24,270 nt of DNA from a virus. The notes under the pieces are model-generated. The model did no database searches. It was not told where the DNA came from and saw only the letters and a list, made by a program, of their open reading frames with translations. The position numbers and the translations under genes are program-made. Positions 6,440 to 14,572 of this stretch are shown one piece after another (the stretch's first letter is position 1; each line of letters begins with the position of its first letter). The DNA lies in IMG/VR virus record IMGVR_UViG_3300037333_000207, positions 1 to 24,270 of that record; one strand, written 5' to 3'.

Positions 6440-6778
6440 ATGCCAACAAAAGTGATAACTTCAACGGCAGAAGCATACTTTCAGTACGGTGTTTTAGGGA
6501 TAACTGTAGTTGCTTTAATGCTTATTAGTTCAGTGCTTCTCATGGCTATTTTAAAAGATAGAAAAGTGCATAAACAGTTTGCAGATGCAATCGAAAAAAG
6601 CACGGTTAATCAAAAAGAGTTTCTTATCCTCTATGAGGAAACACAAAAGAGAAATGAAGAGATACTAACTGTTTTAAAAGACACACTAAGCATTGAGAGA
6701 GAAAACACTAAAAAGTGTTATGTAGATGTTTCTAATAAACTTGACAAATTGCATTACATTATCGGTAGGAACTTGTAA
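6440..6778 (+). CDS. small membrane protein heading the tail operon (holin candidate)
   Basis: This 112-residue protein has one clear membrane helix (about 16-38, YGVLGITVVALMLISSVLLMAIL) followed by a long charged helical region (40-105) of coiled-coil character. I use ATG 6440, with AAGGAT upstream; a longer reading from TTG 6380 has no ribosome site. Its stop overlaps the start of the next gene (TAATG). First place in the late operon and the membrane helix fit a holin or another lysis or exclusion factor. Single-helix holins usually have a short, basic tail rather than such a long cytoplasmic helix, so this is only a candidate. Confidence 0.7.
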   Translation: MPTKVITSTAEAYFQYGVLGITVVALMLISSVLLMAILKDRKVHKQFADAIEKSTVNQKEFLILYEETQKRNEEILTVLKDTLSIERENTKKCYVDVSNKLDKLHYIIGRNL

Positions 6779-7350
6779 TGAATATCCAATACGGTGTAAT
6801 CATACAGTATAGATACACTTCTGATAAAGCAGGTAAAAAGCTTGAAGTTAAGTGTAATGTTGGGGAACGACCTACTGATTGGCTACCTGTAAAAACTCAA
6901 GCCTCCTCTTTTCTAAGAGTACATACTCCTGTACGAATTGGTGATCAAGTTATTGTTTTTAATCCATTCGGTGAAAATGAGAACGGTTTTGTGGATAGAA
7001 ATTTGAGCTACAAGGATATTCCACTTCCTGATGAAGCAAATGAAAATACTTATGTTGGAGTTTTTGAAGATGGTACTACTTTTTTACATGATGTACAGGC
7101 TAAAGAGATTAGCCTTAACACTCCGTGCTCAATAAACATTATAACAAATAAGCCTGTAAAGGTTGTGAGTGATAAAAATATCGACATAGAGTGCAGCGAT
7201 GCAAATATTAAAGCTAAAAATGTTGTAGTTGATAGTTCTAGCATAGATTTAGGCAAGGGTGGAGCTGGTGTTATAACTGCAGAAAGCATTTGCCCTTTTA
7301 CAGGTTCTCCACATTTAGATGAAAGTAAAAACACAAGGTCTGCAAAATGA
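6778..7350 (+). CDS. V: baseplate assembly/spike protein, P2 gpV / Mu gp45-like
   Basis: This 190-residue protein forms the central spike under the baseplate that punctures the host envelope. Residues 1-85 form the OB-fold, with MNIQYGVIIQYRY, LRVHTPVRIGDQVIVFNPFGE and GFVDRNLS, the usual gpV hallmarks. Residues 105-165 consist of short alternating beta repeats (ISLNTPCSINIITNKPVKVVS and similar), typical of the triple-stranded beta-helix needle. The C-terminus reads GGAGVITAESICPFTGSPH, a common ending in the gpV family. It is coupled to the preceding gene (TAATG) and followed by the W-J-I baseplate genes, the P2 order. Confidence 0.88.
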   Translation: MNIQYGVIIQYRYTSDKAGKKLEVKCNVGERPTDWLPVKTQASSFLRVHTPVRIGDQVIVFNPFGENENGFVDRNLSYKDIPLPDEANENTYVGVFEDGTTFLHDVQAKEISLNTPCSINIITNKPVKVVSDKNIDIECSDANIKAKNVVVDSSSIDLGKGGAGVITAESICPFTGSPHLDESKNTRSAK

Positions 7351-7532
7351 TTAGTGAATCTTCACTTAAAGCAAAGATTGAATCTAATATGAAAAATTGT
7401 GGTTTTGTTATGACAAAACAAAACAAATGTTTAGCAGCTTCTATTGCAAAAGCTGTAGTTGATGAGATAACACAAAATGCTCAAGTTGTTGTAGCAGGTG
7501 GTTCATCAAGTGGTACATACAAGGTTTCATGA
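7347..7532 (+). CDS. small hypothetical protein of the baseplate cluster
   Basis: This 61-residue protein lies between the V and W genes and overlaps both (4 bases each side), so it is clearly part of the translated operon. It reads as one amphipathic helical domain (SSLKAKIESNMKNCGFVMTKQNKCLAASIAKAVVDEI) with a Gly/Ser-rich C-terminal tail, VVAGGSSSGTYKVS. I know of no P2 equivalent at this position. It might be a small spike tip or assembly factor, but no motif supports a specific role. Confidence 0.75.
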   Translation: MISESSLKAKIESNMKNCGFVMTKQNKCLAASIAKAVVDEITQNAQVVVAGGSSSGTYKVS

Positions 7533-7825
7533 TGGGTTTTTATGCTGTAAGTATTGAAGATAGTTTTAAAGATGCTCTTATGACACCAAAAGGGAGTGTT
7601 ATTGGTAAACCTGAATATGGAACTAACCTATTTGAGTTAAAACATAAGCCATTTAATAGTGAGTGGTTGATTGATTTTCGTAGATGTTTAAAAGATGCCT
7701 GTAAGCATGATGAGAGATTAAAATTTAAAGGTGCTGATATAAGTTCTTTAGATGAGCAGAATAGTTTAGTTTCTTATGTTGTTTACATAAAAAACAATGT
7801 GATAAGAGGAGTTGTGAATGTATGA
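7529..7825 (+). CDS. W: baseplate wedge protein, P2 gpW / T4 gp25-like
   Basis: This 98-residue protein (97 if the second ATG is used) belongs to the GPW/gp25 family that joins the baseplate wedge to the sheath. Visible hallmarks are an N-terminal SIEDSFKDALMTPKGSVIGKPEYGTNLFEL, where MTP-x-GS-x-x-G-x-PEYG is characteristic, followed by a helix with FRRCLKDACKHDERL and a C-terminal beta-strand pair. Two ATGs are adjacent at 7529 and 7532. The gene overlaps the end of the preceding small gene and the start of the J-like gene, which argues for coupled translation of the baseplate set. Confidence 0.92.
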   Translation: MMGFYAVSIEDSFKDALMTPKGSVIGKPEYGTNLFELKHKPFNSEWLIDFRRCLKDACKHDERLKFKGADISSLDEQNSLVSYVVYIKNNVIRGVVNV

Positions 7826-8921
7826 AAAAATAGAAAAAGAACTCCTTTCTCTACAAGAACCTTTAGTTTTTAGTTTAAAAAGTTTTGATGAGTTGTTGAA
7901 TGAGAATATTGCATTAGCAAAAGATGTACTAGGTGAAGATTGGATTCCTCTTGAGAGTGATCCATATATGAAAAAACTTAGAGTGCTTACTTTAAGACAA
8001 TTACACAATCAGGCAGATAAAAAAGAAACTGTTAAACAACTACTTTTAACAACTGCAACAGGTGCAAATTTAGACAATCTTGGAGCAAGTGAAAATGTTT
8101 TTCGAGATGCAGGTGAGTACCCTTATACAAACTTTGAGTTTAAATTATTAGTAGAGAGTAAAAGTGAAATAGTTATACCAGCTGGACTTATTTTAAGTGA
8201 TGAAACAAAAGAACACCATGCGAAAGTGGTAGAGAGTGTTTCTATTGCTCCTGGTATGTTGAGCTGTATTGTAAAAGTTGAATTGCAAGAATTTGTTGAA
8301 GAGAGCGAAGTAAAAACAGAAAAAATAGTTACTGATCTTCCTTTTGCACTTGAAATAAAACAGCTAGATGCTTTTAAACATGGTGCAAGTGCAGAGAGTG
8401 ATGATAGATACCGTTTAAGAATTATTGCTTCTAAAGATAGATATGCAACGGCAGGTAGTAAAGAGGCTTATATTTATCATGCTGTAAGTGCAGATAGTCG
8501 AATCGATGACATAGTAGTTCTTGATGAGAAAGTTCTTGAAGTCAATATTTACATCGCTTCTTTTAGTGGTGTAGATAGTTCTATGATTAAACGAGTTGAA
8601 GAGGCTTGTAATAAGAGATATGTTCGCCCTCTTGGTGATAGAGTTATTGTAAAAGCAGCAGAGATACTAGAACTTAAACTATCTGCAACGATAGAGGTTT
8701 TTGATTTGTTGAAACAGTATGAGATTGAAAAATCTATAAGAGAGAATTTCAGTAATTCTTTTTTTATTGGTCAAGATTTTGTACGAAGCGATTTTATTCG
8801 TAAGTGCCATATAGATGGTGTTTATCGTGTTGATACAGATTTTAAAGATGTGATAGTAAGCGATAAACAGATTATTAAGATTGCATCATTAACTTTGGTA
8901 TTTAAAGAGGCTTCATTATGA
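7818..8921 (+). CDS. J: baseplate J-like protein, P2 gpJ
   Basis: This 367-residue protein is the main baseplate wedge component, which links the central hub to the tail fibres. The N-terminal region (about 60-100) reads LRQLHNQADKKETVKQLLLTTATGANLDNLGAS, the usual start of the J-like fold. The central jelly-roll reads VIPAGLILSDETKEHHAKVVESVSIAPG. The C-terminal part contains DDRYRLRI, DRYATAGSKEAYIYHAVSAD and RPLGDRVIVKAAE, all typical. Length is close to P2 gpJ relatives. It overlaps W by 8 bases and the I-like gene by 4. Confidence 0.93.
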   Translation: MYEKIEKELLSLQEPLVFSLKSFDELLNENIALAKDVLGEDWIPLESDPYMKKLRVLTLRQLHNQADKKETVKQLLLTTATGANLDNLGASENVFRDAGEYPYTNFEFKLLVESKSEIVIPAGLILSDETKEHHAKVVESVSIAPGMLSCIVKVELQEFVEESEVKTEKIVTDLPFALEIKQLDAFKHGASAESDDRYRLRIIASKDRYATAGSKEAYIYHAVSADSRIDDIVVLDEKVLEVNIYIASFSGVDSSMIKRVEEACNKRYVRPLGDRVIVKAAEILELKLSATIEVFDLLKQYEIEKSIRENFSNSFFIGQDFVRSDFIRKCHIDGVYRVDTDFKDVIVSDKQIIKIASLTLVFKEASL

Positions 8922-9520
8922 GTTTATTACCAAAAAACAGCACATTGCAAGATCAGGACTTTGCAAAAATCATAGATTCTCAATCTGTTTTAGATTTTAG
9001 TGATATTAGTTTTGATCCTATGGTTTGTGATGCTTCTTTGTTGCCTCATATTGCTTTTATGATTGGTGCAAATATTGACAACATGGAAGAGGATGAGGCT
9101 CGTCTTTATTTAAAAACATATAACAGAAAATTACTTGGAACTGTTGGAGCTGTTGAAGATGCTGCAAGAGTTTATTTTGATAATGCACAGATTATAGAGT
9201 GGTTTGAAGATAAAGAACTTGAAAAAGGTTATTTTTCTCTTTTTATAGATGTAAAAGATGACACAAGATTTTATAACTTAAAAACTGTTCATAAAGCAGT
9301 TCGTGAGATGAGAAAAAACAAGAATGTAAGAAGCCAACTATCACACATACACATGAGTTATGTGCAAGAGCAAGATTTTTCTCTCTCTAGTGGATGTGTT
9401 GCTGAGGCAGATGTTGATGTTTCAATGGTTGGTGGTTACAAAGAAACACTTACAAATGATTTTTTACCGCATCATGGATGTGTTTGTGAATCGTTTTGTG
9501 AAATTAAGATGGAGAGATAA
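8918..9520 (+). CDS. I: tail protein I, P2 gpI-like
   Basis: This 200-residue protein is the P2 gpI-type baseplate component that connects the wedge to the fibre. It starts MSLLPKNSTLQDQDFAKI and contains the family features LLPHIAFMIGANIDNMEEDEARLYLKTYNRKLLGTVGAVEDA, where the GT-x-GAVE motif is diagnostic. The C-terminal part has a Cys-rich tail (SSGCVAEADVDVS, HHGCVCESFCEIKM), which is unusual and might be a metal or disulfide site. It overlaps J and is followed immediately by the fibre genes, as in P2. Confidence 0.9.
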   Translation: MSLLPKNSTLQDQDFAKIIDSQSVLDFSDISFDPMVCDASLLPHIAFMIGANIDNMEEDEARLYLKTYNRKLLGTVGAVEDAARVYFDNAQIIEWFEDKELEKGYFSLFIDVKDDTRFYNLKTVHKAVREMRKNKNVRSQLSHIHMSYVQEQDFSLSSGCVAEADVDVSMVGGYKETLTNDFLPHHGCVCESFCEIKMER

Positions 9521-10204
9521 ATGAGCAGTATTGTAACTAAAGATGGTATTCATGCTTTTATAAAAGCGAGTGAAACAGGTAAAAAGCTACAACCAAAGTA
9601 TTTTATATTTAGCGATAAAGAGATTAAGATAGATCCAAATGTAAGTGCTAAAGATTTTCATGGTTGGAAGAAACAAGATATTAACCAATATCAAAAAATT
9701 AATGATGAAACTTTAGAGTTTATTTGTGATGTGAAGCCTGATGAAGCAAAACACTACACTAAGTCAGTAGGTCTTTTTTTAGAAGATGGCACTCTTTTTA
9801 TGATTGCAAAGCCACCTTATCCATTCCCTCCATCTTTAAGACAAACAATAAAGATACAACTCAAGTACCAAAATGCGAACAATCTTATGAGCTTGGATTA
9901 TATCTCGTGGAGTGAAGAGGAGCAAAGTCTTGCTGCACTTGATACTGCTTTAGCTTTAGGTTTTGAAACTATGGAGAGTGCAGAGGATTATGGCTTAAAA
10001 GATAAAAAGTTTTTGGAGGTGTGTAGTGATGTTGTTAGCCTGAAAGATAATGCAAAGAGAAATAATGCTGCGATCTCTTCTTTAGAGGAGAATGTACACA
10101 ATGCACACTTAGGTGTAATAGAAAATAGTTTGTCTTTAGGAATTGAAATTTTAGAAAATTCCGAAGAGATAGGCTTAATTAAACAAAAAATTGGAGGAAA
10201 ATAG
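9521..10204 (+). CDS. tail fibre N-terminal (baseplate-attachment) protein
   Basis: This 227-residue protein corresponds to the N-terminal attachment part of P2 gpH-type tail fibres (tail-collar fibre domain). It begins SSIVTKDGIHAFIKASETGKKLQPKYFIFSDKEI and contains GLFLEDGTLFMIAKPPYPFPPSLRQTIKIQLKYQNANNL, close to the usual gpH motif around KP-x-x-P. The C-terminal third has two copies of a short repeat, ALGFETMESAEDYGL and SLGIEILENSEEIGL, possibly a trimerisation or joining element. The gene stops where P2 gpH would continue, and a separate fibre gene follows, so the fibre appears to be built from two polypeptides. The ATG follows GGAGAG directly after the I-like stop. Confidence 0.82.
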   Translation: MSSIVTKDGIHAFIKASETGKKLQPKYFIFSDKEIKIDPNVSAKDFHGWKKQDINQYQKINDETLEFICDVKPDEAKHYTKSVGLFLEDGTLFMIAKPPYPFPPSLRQTIKIQLKYQNANNLMSLDYISWSEEEQSLAALDTALALGFETMESAEDYGLKDKKFLEVCSDVVSLKDNAKRNNAAISSLEENVHNAHLGVIENSLSLGIEILENSEEIGLIKQKIGGK

Positions 10205-10205
10205 T

Positions 10206-11330
10206 ATGGATTTAAATGCCTTACAACAAAAGATAAACAGTTATACAACTGTAGTTAGTAGCTGGGTGAAGAATGTAGGAAAGATTTACTTTGATTCGAA
10301 ACCAGCAGTAGTAAAAGTGAAAATGTTAGATGATCATGGGAAAGTTGTAGATGTAAGCATTCCAAACATCGCAAAAGTTAAAGCAGATTTTGATGCTAAG
10401 AAAAAGTTTACTCATTCTATGGGTATTGGTGTAGATCCAAGTGGAAATCTGAATAACGGTAAAGGTTTAGCTCTTGGTGACAATGATACAGGGTTCCGTC
10501 AAAATGGTGATGGGAATTTGGAAGTTTTTGCAAATAACAGAATGGTTGCAAGATTTAAAAGTGATGGAATTCATTCTGATAGAGAATTTTATTATACAAA
10601 TTGGATTCGTAATGTTAGAGAAACTGCTAGTGGTCTTTATTGGCACAATTCAAAAAATCCAGGTTACAGATGGCATATCTATCCACAAAATCAAGCAGAT
10701 ATGACATTGCGAACAGGAAAAGGCAACGGTGGTATTAAAGGTACTATTGAGAATGAAACTGCTCGTGGTTATGTTCATTGGACCACAGGAAATCAAATCG
10801 GCTTTTTGAATAATCTTCGTCAATGGGCTTTAAAAATTTCATCAAACAAAAGTGCAACTTTTTATGGTGATATTTTGATGAGCAAATCAAACCCTTTCAT
10901 CAATTTTAATGACTCAACAGATGCTGGTGTTGATGTTGCGATTGGTGTTAGTGGAGACAATTTTTACATCCGTGAGCCAGAAGATAAAGGCAAAGAGTGG
11001 TTTAGAATTGAAGATGATAAAGATGCTTATATCTTTGGTAACAAAGTGAATCATCGTGGAAATGTAAAGTTTTACAGTGGTTCAGTAAAAGCAGACAAAA
11101 GTGGTGGAACAGGATTTATTTCTCCTCCTAGTGGATATTCTATTGGGAATTTAAGAGCAGTTGTTGTTTCACCTAGAATTATTTATTTTAATGGTGATGT
11201 TGATAAAAATGACACTCTTATTTGTAGAGTAACTTCAAATAATGACAATGGAAAAATTAAAGTTGAATGTAGGAATTCAGAGCAGCGTGGTGCAGCTTAT
11301 TTTAACTTTTTAACAATATGGAGTAAATAA
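10206..11330 (+). CDS. distal tail fibre protein, receptor binding
   Basis: This 374-residue protein is probably the distal fibre that recognises the host surface. I use ATG 10206, with GGAGG 8 bases upstream; a TTG reading from 10191 would include the ribosome site. After a helical start (MDLNALQQKINSY), residues 75-110 read GLALGDNDTGFRQNGDGNLEVFANNRMVARF, the motif of T4 gp37-type long tail fibre shafts. The body is beta-rich with many Gly/Asn/Trp, and the C-terminal domain (about 290-374) may bind the receptor. No chaperone-cleavage motif is evident. The stop overlaps the start of the next gene (TAATG). Confidence 0.82.
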   Translation: MDLNALQQKINSYTTVVSSWVKNVGKIYFDSKPAVVKVKMLDDHGKVVDVSIPNIAKVKADFDAKKKFTHSMGIGVDPSGNLNNGKGLALGDNDTGFRQNGDGNLEVFANNRMVARFKSDGIHSDREFYYTNWIRNVRETASGLYWHNSKNPGYRWHIYPQNQADMTLRTGKGNGGIKGTIENETARGYVHWTTGNQIGFLNNLRQWALKISSNKSATFYGDILMSKSNPFINFNDSTDAGVDVAIGVSGDNFYIREPEDKGKEWFRIEDDKDAYIFGNKVNHRGNVKFYSGSVKADKSGGTGFISPPSGYSIGNLRAVVVSPRIIYFNGDVDKNDTLICRVTSNNDNGKIKVECRNSEQRGAAYFNFLTIWSK

Positions 11331-12064
11331 TGGAAAATGAAGTTTTAGAAGAAAATGTAGAGATGGAAGAGATTGTTGCAACTGCTGAAGAAGCTAAAGA
11401 AGTTGTTGATGATTCAAAAAAAGATGTTGCTCATTTGGAAGAGCCTGTAAAACCTGAAATCAAAGAGGATGATACAGAGGGGATTTTCTTTCTATTAGGT
11501 GGAGAGAATAACGAAGAGATTGTTGGTATTGTTGATAGTAAAACAGATGATGCAAATTGTGTTCTTTCTCCTCTTGAAAATATCGACTATACAGTTCTTG
11601 GTAAGTTGTTTGTAAATGGAAAAATTGAGGATAAACCTCTAAGTGAAGAAGAGATGAAAGAGGAATCACTTTCAAAACTTCAAACACTATGCGATAAAAA
11701 ATCGGTTGAAGCAAAAACTTACATCAACGGTGGGTATGTATCTGCTGAGCAACTTGCTCGTTATGAGGAAAAACTCAAAATGGCACAAGCTTTCTTAACT
11801 GATGGTAGTTATGAGAGTGTTCTTGCATTAGAAGCAGAGATTCAAGGTGTAAGTGTAGAGGATTTAGCAAAAGCGATCGTTGCAAAAGGTGCAGCATACG
11901 AAAATGCTCTTTTATCTTTCAATGCAAAAATTGAAGCTTTTAGAGTAAGTGTAAATAAAATCATTGAGCAAAAACAGTTTGAAACTGCAAATGCAATCAT
12001 AGAGAAAGCTTATGCACTTGGTGCAGGTGCTACAGATGCTGATATAAAAGCATTATTTGAATAG
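11330..12064 (+). CDS. probable tail fibre assembly protein
   Basis: This 244-residue protein lies exactly where P2 has the fibre assembly gene G. The N-terminal 55 residues are very acidic (many Glu/Asp/Val), which suggests a disordered tail. The middle (60-110) is a small beta domain. The C-terminal half is helical, with LSKLQTLCDKKSVEAKTYINGGYVSAEQLARYEEKLKMAQAFL, resembling the helical C-terminal domain (DUF4376-like) of many fibre assembly chaperones. The assignment rests on position and this resemblance. An alternative is a fibre-associated structural protein. ATG overlaps the fibre stop. Confidence 0.6.
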   Translation: MENEVLEENVEMEEIVATAEEAKEVVDDSKKDVAHLEEPVKPEIKEDDTEGIFFLLGGENNEEIVGIVDSKTDDANCVLSPLENIDYTVLGKLFVNGKIEDKPLSEEEMKEESLSKLQTLCDKKSVEAKTYINGGYVSAEQLARYEEKLKMAQAFLTDGSYESVLALEAEIQGVSVEDLAKAIVAKGAAYENALLSFNAKIEAFRVSVNKIIEQKQFETANAIIEKAYALGAGATDADIKALFE

Positions 12065-12075
12065 GAGGCTGAATT

Positions 12076-13263
12076 ATGCCAGGAATAAAAGTTTTAGAAA
12101 CTAAAAATGCAAGTGCAACTGCAACAATTGTCACATCTACAACTGTTATAGGTGTTGTTGGGTCTGCTTCTTTAGATTCTTTGTCTAAAGAAGTAAAAGA
12201 GAAACTAAGCGATAAATCTCAAGCTGGGATGCTTCGCTTTTCAAATGCAGAGGCAGCATTAAAAGAGTTTGAAAAGGCAGAGGGAACAATCAGAGAAGAT
12301 CTCTATGATATTCAAGCTCAAAATGTTAAATCACCTGTAATTATCTCTCTAGTGGAGTATAAAAAAGAGTACAAAGGTAAAACTCCTCAATCTTTTTATG
12401 GTGATAGTAAATTTAAAAGTGCAATTGTCAATGCGATTGGAAATTTGAAAAAAACTCGTGTTGTGTTTAGTGAGAAAGTTCGTATCTCTATCGCTTCATA
12501 TTTTTCTCATGATACAACTGTTAGAAATGCACTTGATAGTTTAGCAGCTGCTACAAAAACAATAGCAATAGTTGATATGCACGAATCAAATGTAAATGAT
12601 GCGATTAAACATTTAAAAGCTCTTGGTTCACAAAGATATTTAGCATTTCCTTTTTATAGAAAAACTTGGTCTGTATTTGAAAATAAGAGTGTTTTAAAAC
12701 CAAACTCTGCAATTGTTGCAGGGCATATTGCAAAAGAAGATGCAAAGATTGGTGAATTTGGTCCGTGTTTTGATCATGCAAATAAACTCATTTATGATGT
12801 AGAGGGTGTTGCGATTCCTCTTACATACGAAGAGGGTGAAGACACTTGCGAGGTAAATACACTTGTAAATGCTGGAGGAGCTCTTCTTCTAAACGATGAT
12901 GGGAACCGTTTGTATAACTATGAGTCACCAAGTGATGATGCTCGTTTCAACAAGCTTGAGACGATTCGTTTTTTTGATTTGATTAATGAGAATCTTCAAA
13001 AATCTCTAAAAAAGCACAAACACCGTCCTATGACAGAAGTTCTTGTTCTTGCAAAAGCTGATGCCGAAGCATTTTTAAATAGAGCAATTCGTGCTGGTGC
13101 AGCTATTGGTGCAAAAGTTTGGTGGTCTGATAAAAACTCTCCAGAAGAGATTGCAGCAGGAAACCTATATATGGATTTTGATGCAGGTAACAATGTTGGA
13201 GTTCGTTCAATCGTTATCCAGCCTTATGCAACAAATGATTACTACACTTTGGAGGTTAAATAA
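12076..13263 (+). CDS. FI: contractile tail sheath protein, P2 gpFI
   Basis: This 395-residue protein is the sheath subunit that contracts around the tail tube. It begins MPGIKVLETKNASATATIVTSTTVIGVVGSA, the normal sheath N-terminus. The middle shows SPVIISLVEYKKE and RYLAFPFYRKTW, and the C-terminal part NRLYNYESPSDDARFNKLETIRFFDLINENL, GAAIGAKVWWSDKNSPEEIAAGNLYMDFDAG and a final strand, as in P2 FI. Length matches the family. AGGAGG stands 10 bases before the ATG, giving the strong ribosome site expected for a major structural protein. The stop overlaps FII (TAATG). Confidence 0.95.
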   Translation: MPGIKVLETKNASATATIVTSTTVIGVVGSASLDSLSKEVKEKLSDKSQAGMLRFSNAEAALKEFEKAEGTIREDLYDIQAQNVKSPVIISLVEYKKEYKGKTPQSFYGDSKFKSAIVNAIGNLKKTRVVFSEKVRISIASYFSHDTTVRNALDSLAAATKTIAIVDMHESNVNDAIKHLKALGSQRYLAFPFYRKTWSVFENKSVLKPNSAIVAGHIAKEDAKIGEFGPCFDHANKLIYDVEGVAIPLTYEEGEDTCEVNTLVNAGGALLLNDDGNRLYNYESPSDDARFNKLETIRFFDLINENLQKSLKKHKHRPMTEVLVLAKADAEAFLNRAIRAGAAIGAKVWWSDKNSPEEIAAGNLYMDFDAGNNVGVRSIVIQPYATNDYYTLEVK

Positions 13264-13739
13264 TGACTAAGCAAGGATTAGGAGCAGATGCTCAACTGCT
13301 TACAGGGCTTTCTATTATGATTGGTGGGAAAAATACTTTCGGCTATACAGGTGATGGTACAAAGCCACCTGAGTTTGAGTTTGAAACTGTAAATGAACAA
13401 AGTACAGGGATTGTAAAACAACCAAAAATGACACTTGAAGTTTTAGATCTCAATCCTTTGTATGTAACACATATAGCAAGTGGATTGCCTTTTGTACTAA
13501 AAGGGAACACTCGTAAAGATGGTGAGGACAAACCTCTTCTTGTTACAGTTCAAGGAACTCTTTTAAAAATGAGTGGAGAGCTAAAAGAGGGTGATGCCAC
13601 AAAAAGAACTTTCGAGCTTCGTGTAGATATGTACAACGAGCTTGTAGATGGATTACCTGGTATTGTTTACACTCGTGAACCGTATAACATCATTCTTGGT
13701 GGTGTGCCAATGGCACCAAATTTTTCAAATAATGTTTAG
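13263..13739 (+). CDS. FII: major tail tube protein, P2 gpFII
   Basis: This 158-residue protein is the tail tube subunit that stacks inside the sheath. Features of the FII family include the N-terminal region GLSIMIGGKNTFGYTG, the PPEFEFETVNEQSTGIVKQPKMTLEVLDLNP segment and DGLPGIVYTREPYNIILGGVPM near the C-terminus. Its length agrees with P2 FII (about 170 residues). It is coupled to the sheath gene by a TAATG overlap and followed after 10 bases by the E gene, the standard order. Confidence 0.93.
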   Translation: MTKQGLGADAQLLTGLSIMIGGKNTFGYTGDGTKPPEFEFETVNEQSTGIVKQPKMTLEVLDLNPLYVTHIASGLPFVLKGNTRKDGEDKPLLVTVQGTLLKMSGELKEGDATKRTFELRVDMYNELVDGLPGIVYTREPYNIILGGVPMAPNFSNNV

Positions 13740-13749
13740 GAGGTAGTTT

Positions 13750-14055
13750 ATGGAAAATCTATATGAAACAAGAGAAGTAGTTTTAAGTCGTGCTTACCCT
13801 TTTGGGGATAAAAAGAAAGCAAAAGTTCGTGGAAAAGTTAAAGAAGTGAGTGTTTTAAAAGTGCATGAGCTCAATGGTTATGATGATGAGCAGCTGCTAA
13901 AAGTTGGTACTCCTACGGTTTATGATGAAATTGCAATCTCTTGTGGTTTAACAGTTGAAGATGCAAAAAGTCTTTCTCGTGCTGATGCAAGACTTGTTCA
14001 AGAGGTGCTTAACGATTTTTTATACGCTTCGGTGGAAGTAGAGCTGATAGACTAG
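13750..14055 (+). CDS. E: tail assembly chaperone, gpE-like (unshifted product)
   Basis: This 101-residue protein is the short form of the tail assembly chaperone (P2 gpE / Mu gp41 type), which helps the tape measure protein and tube subunits assemble. It reads ETREVVLSRAYPFGDKKKAKVRG in its N-terminal part, followed by VSVLKVHELNGYDDEQLLKVGTPTVYDEIAISCGLTVEDAKSLSRADARLVQEVLNDFL, characteristic of the Mu gp41/tail assembly family. AGGAGG precedes the ATG at a good distance. The gene contains a slippery heptamer at 14016-14022 that produces the longer E-E' protein. Confidence 0.88.
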   Translation: MENLYETREVVLSRAYPFGDKKKAKVRGKVKEVSVLKVHELNGYDDEQLLKVGTPTVYDEIAISCGLTVEDAKSLSRADARLVQEVLNDFLYASVEVELID

Positions 14056-14198
14056 AGGCTTATAGTCTTGTTAATGAGTTTTTTTCTCTAACAGTTAAAG
14101 AACAAAAAGAGATGAGCATAAATGAGTGGAGTGAGTATCTCAAGGTTGCTTTAGATAAGCATGAGAGAAAGCTAAAACTATTTTCCCTACCTGAGTAG
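13750..14198 (+). CDS. tail assembly chaperone gpE-E', made by -1 ribosomal frameshift
   Basis: In the -1 frame after 14022, an open frame of 58 codons runs past the E stop to TAG at 14196-14198. Slippage at T TTT TTA (14016-14022) would join it to E, giving a protein of about 149 residues. The E' part reads FGGSRADRLEAYSLVNEFFSL and continues with NEWSEYLKVALDKHERKLKLF; it has no start codon of its own with a ribosome site. P2 E+E' and lambda G/GT use the same arrangement, in the same place just before the tape measure gene. The frame shows coding-type composition and ends shortly before the next gene, which supports real use. Confidence 0.85.
14016..14022 (+). other. -1 frameshift slippery heptamer T TTT TTA
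   Basis: In the E frame the codons are GAT TTT TTA, so bases 14016-14022 read T TTT TTA in the exact X XXY YYZ register. Both tRNAs can re-pair after slipping back one base. Confidence 0.88.
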
Positions 14199-14242
14199 GT
14201 TGGCTTAGCTGTAAAACAAAAAAATACAAAAAAGGAAAAACT

Positions 14243-14572
14243 ATGGCAAATGCACTAGATAGTTTAAATTTAAAAGAGCAAGTTGATGCGATTGCAGCAT
14301 CTTTAAAAGCAGAGGGTGTAGAGGTTACTAAAACTATCATCGATAAGATTTTAGACAAACAAAGATCTCTTGGTTTTAATGCACTTGTTGCTCACAAAGC
14401 AATCAAATGGCAAGACTTCGGAACTCTTGAAGTTCATAGTCATGCTGAGAGACCGTACAAAGTTCCAGATGGTAAAGGTGGTTTTCTTGAGGGTAAAATT
14501 CCTGCTGGTTACCATGTTAAGTTTGTTGAATCTAAAAAACTTTTAGATGCACTCAACAATGTAAAAGCATAG
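14243..14572 (+). CDS. divergent HU/IHF-like DNA-binding protein in the tail operon
   Basis: This 109-residue protein ends with a region that follows the HU/IHF fold: ALVAHKAIKWQDFGTLEVHSHAERPYKVPDGKGGFLEGKIPAGYHVKFVESKKLLDALN (about 47-105). The segments FGTLEV and KIPAGYHVKF-x-x-SKKLLDAL correspond to FGTFEV and IPASK-x-x-x-F-x-PGKALKDAV of HU. The N-terminal part is a helical segment, slightly longer than in HU. AAGGAA precedes the ATG. It lies between E' and the tape measure gene, where P2 has no gene. It could bend or coat phage DNA, or the fold may be used structurally in the tail. The fold resemblance is clear by eye; the function is open. Confidence 0.65.
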   Translation: MANALDSLNLKEQVDAIAASLKAEGVEVTKTIIDKILDKQRSLGFNALVAHKAIKWQDFGTLEVHSHAERPYKVPDGKGGFLEGKIPAGYHVKFVESKKLLDALNNVKA

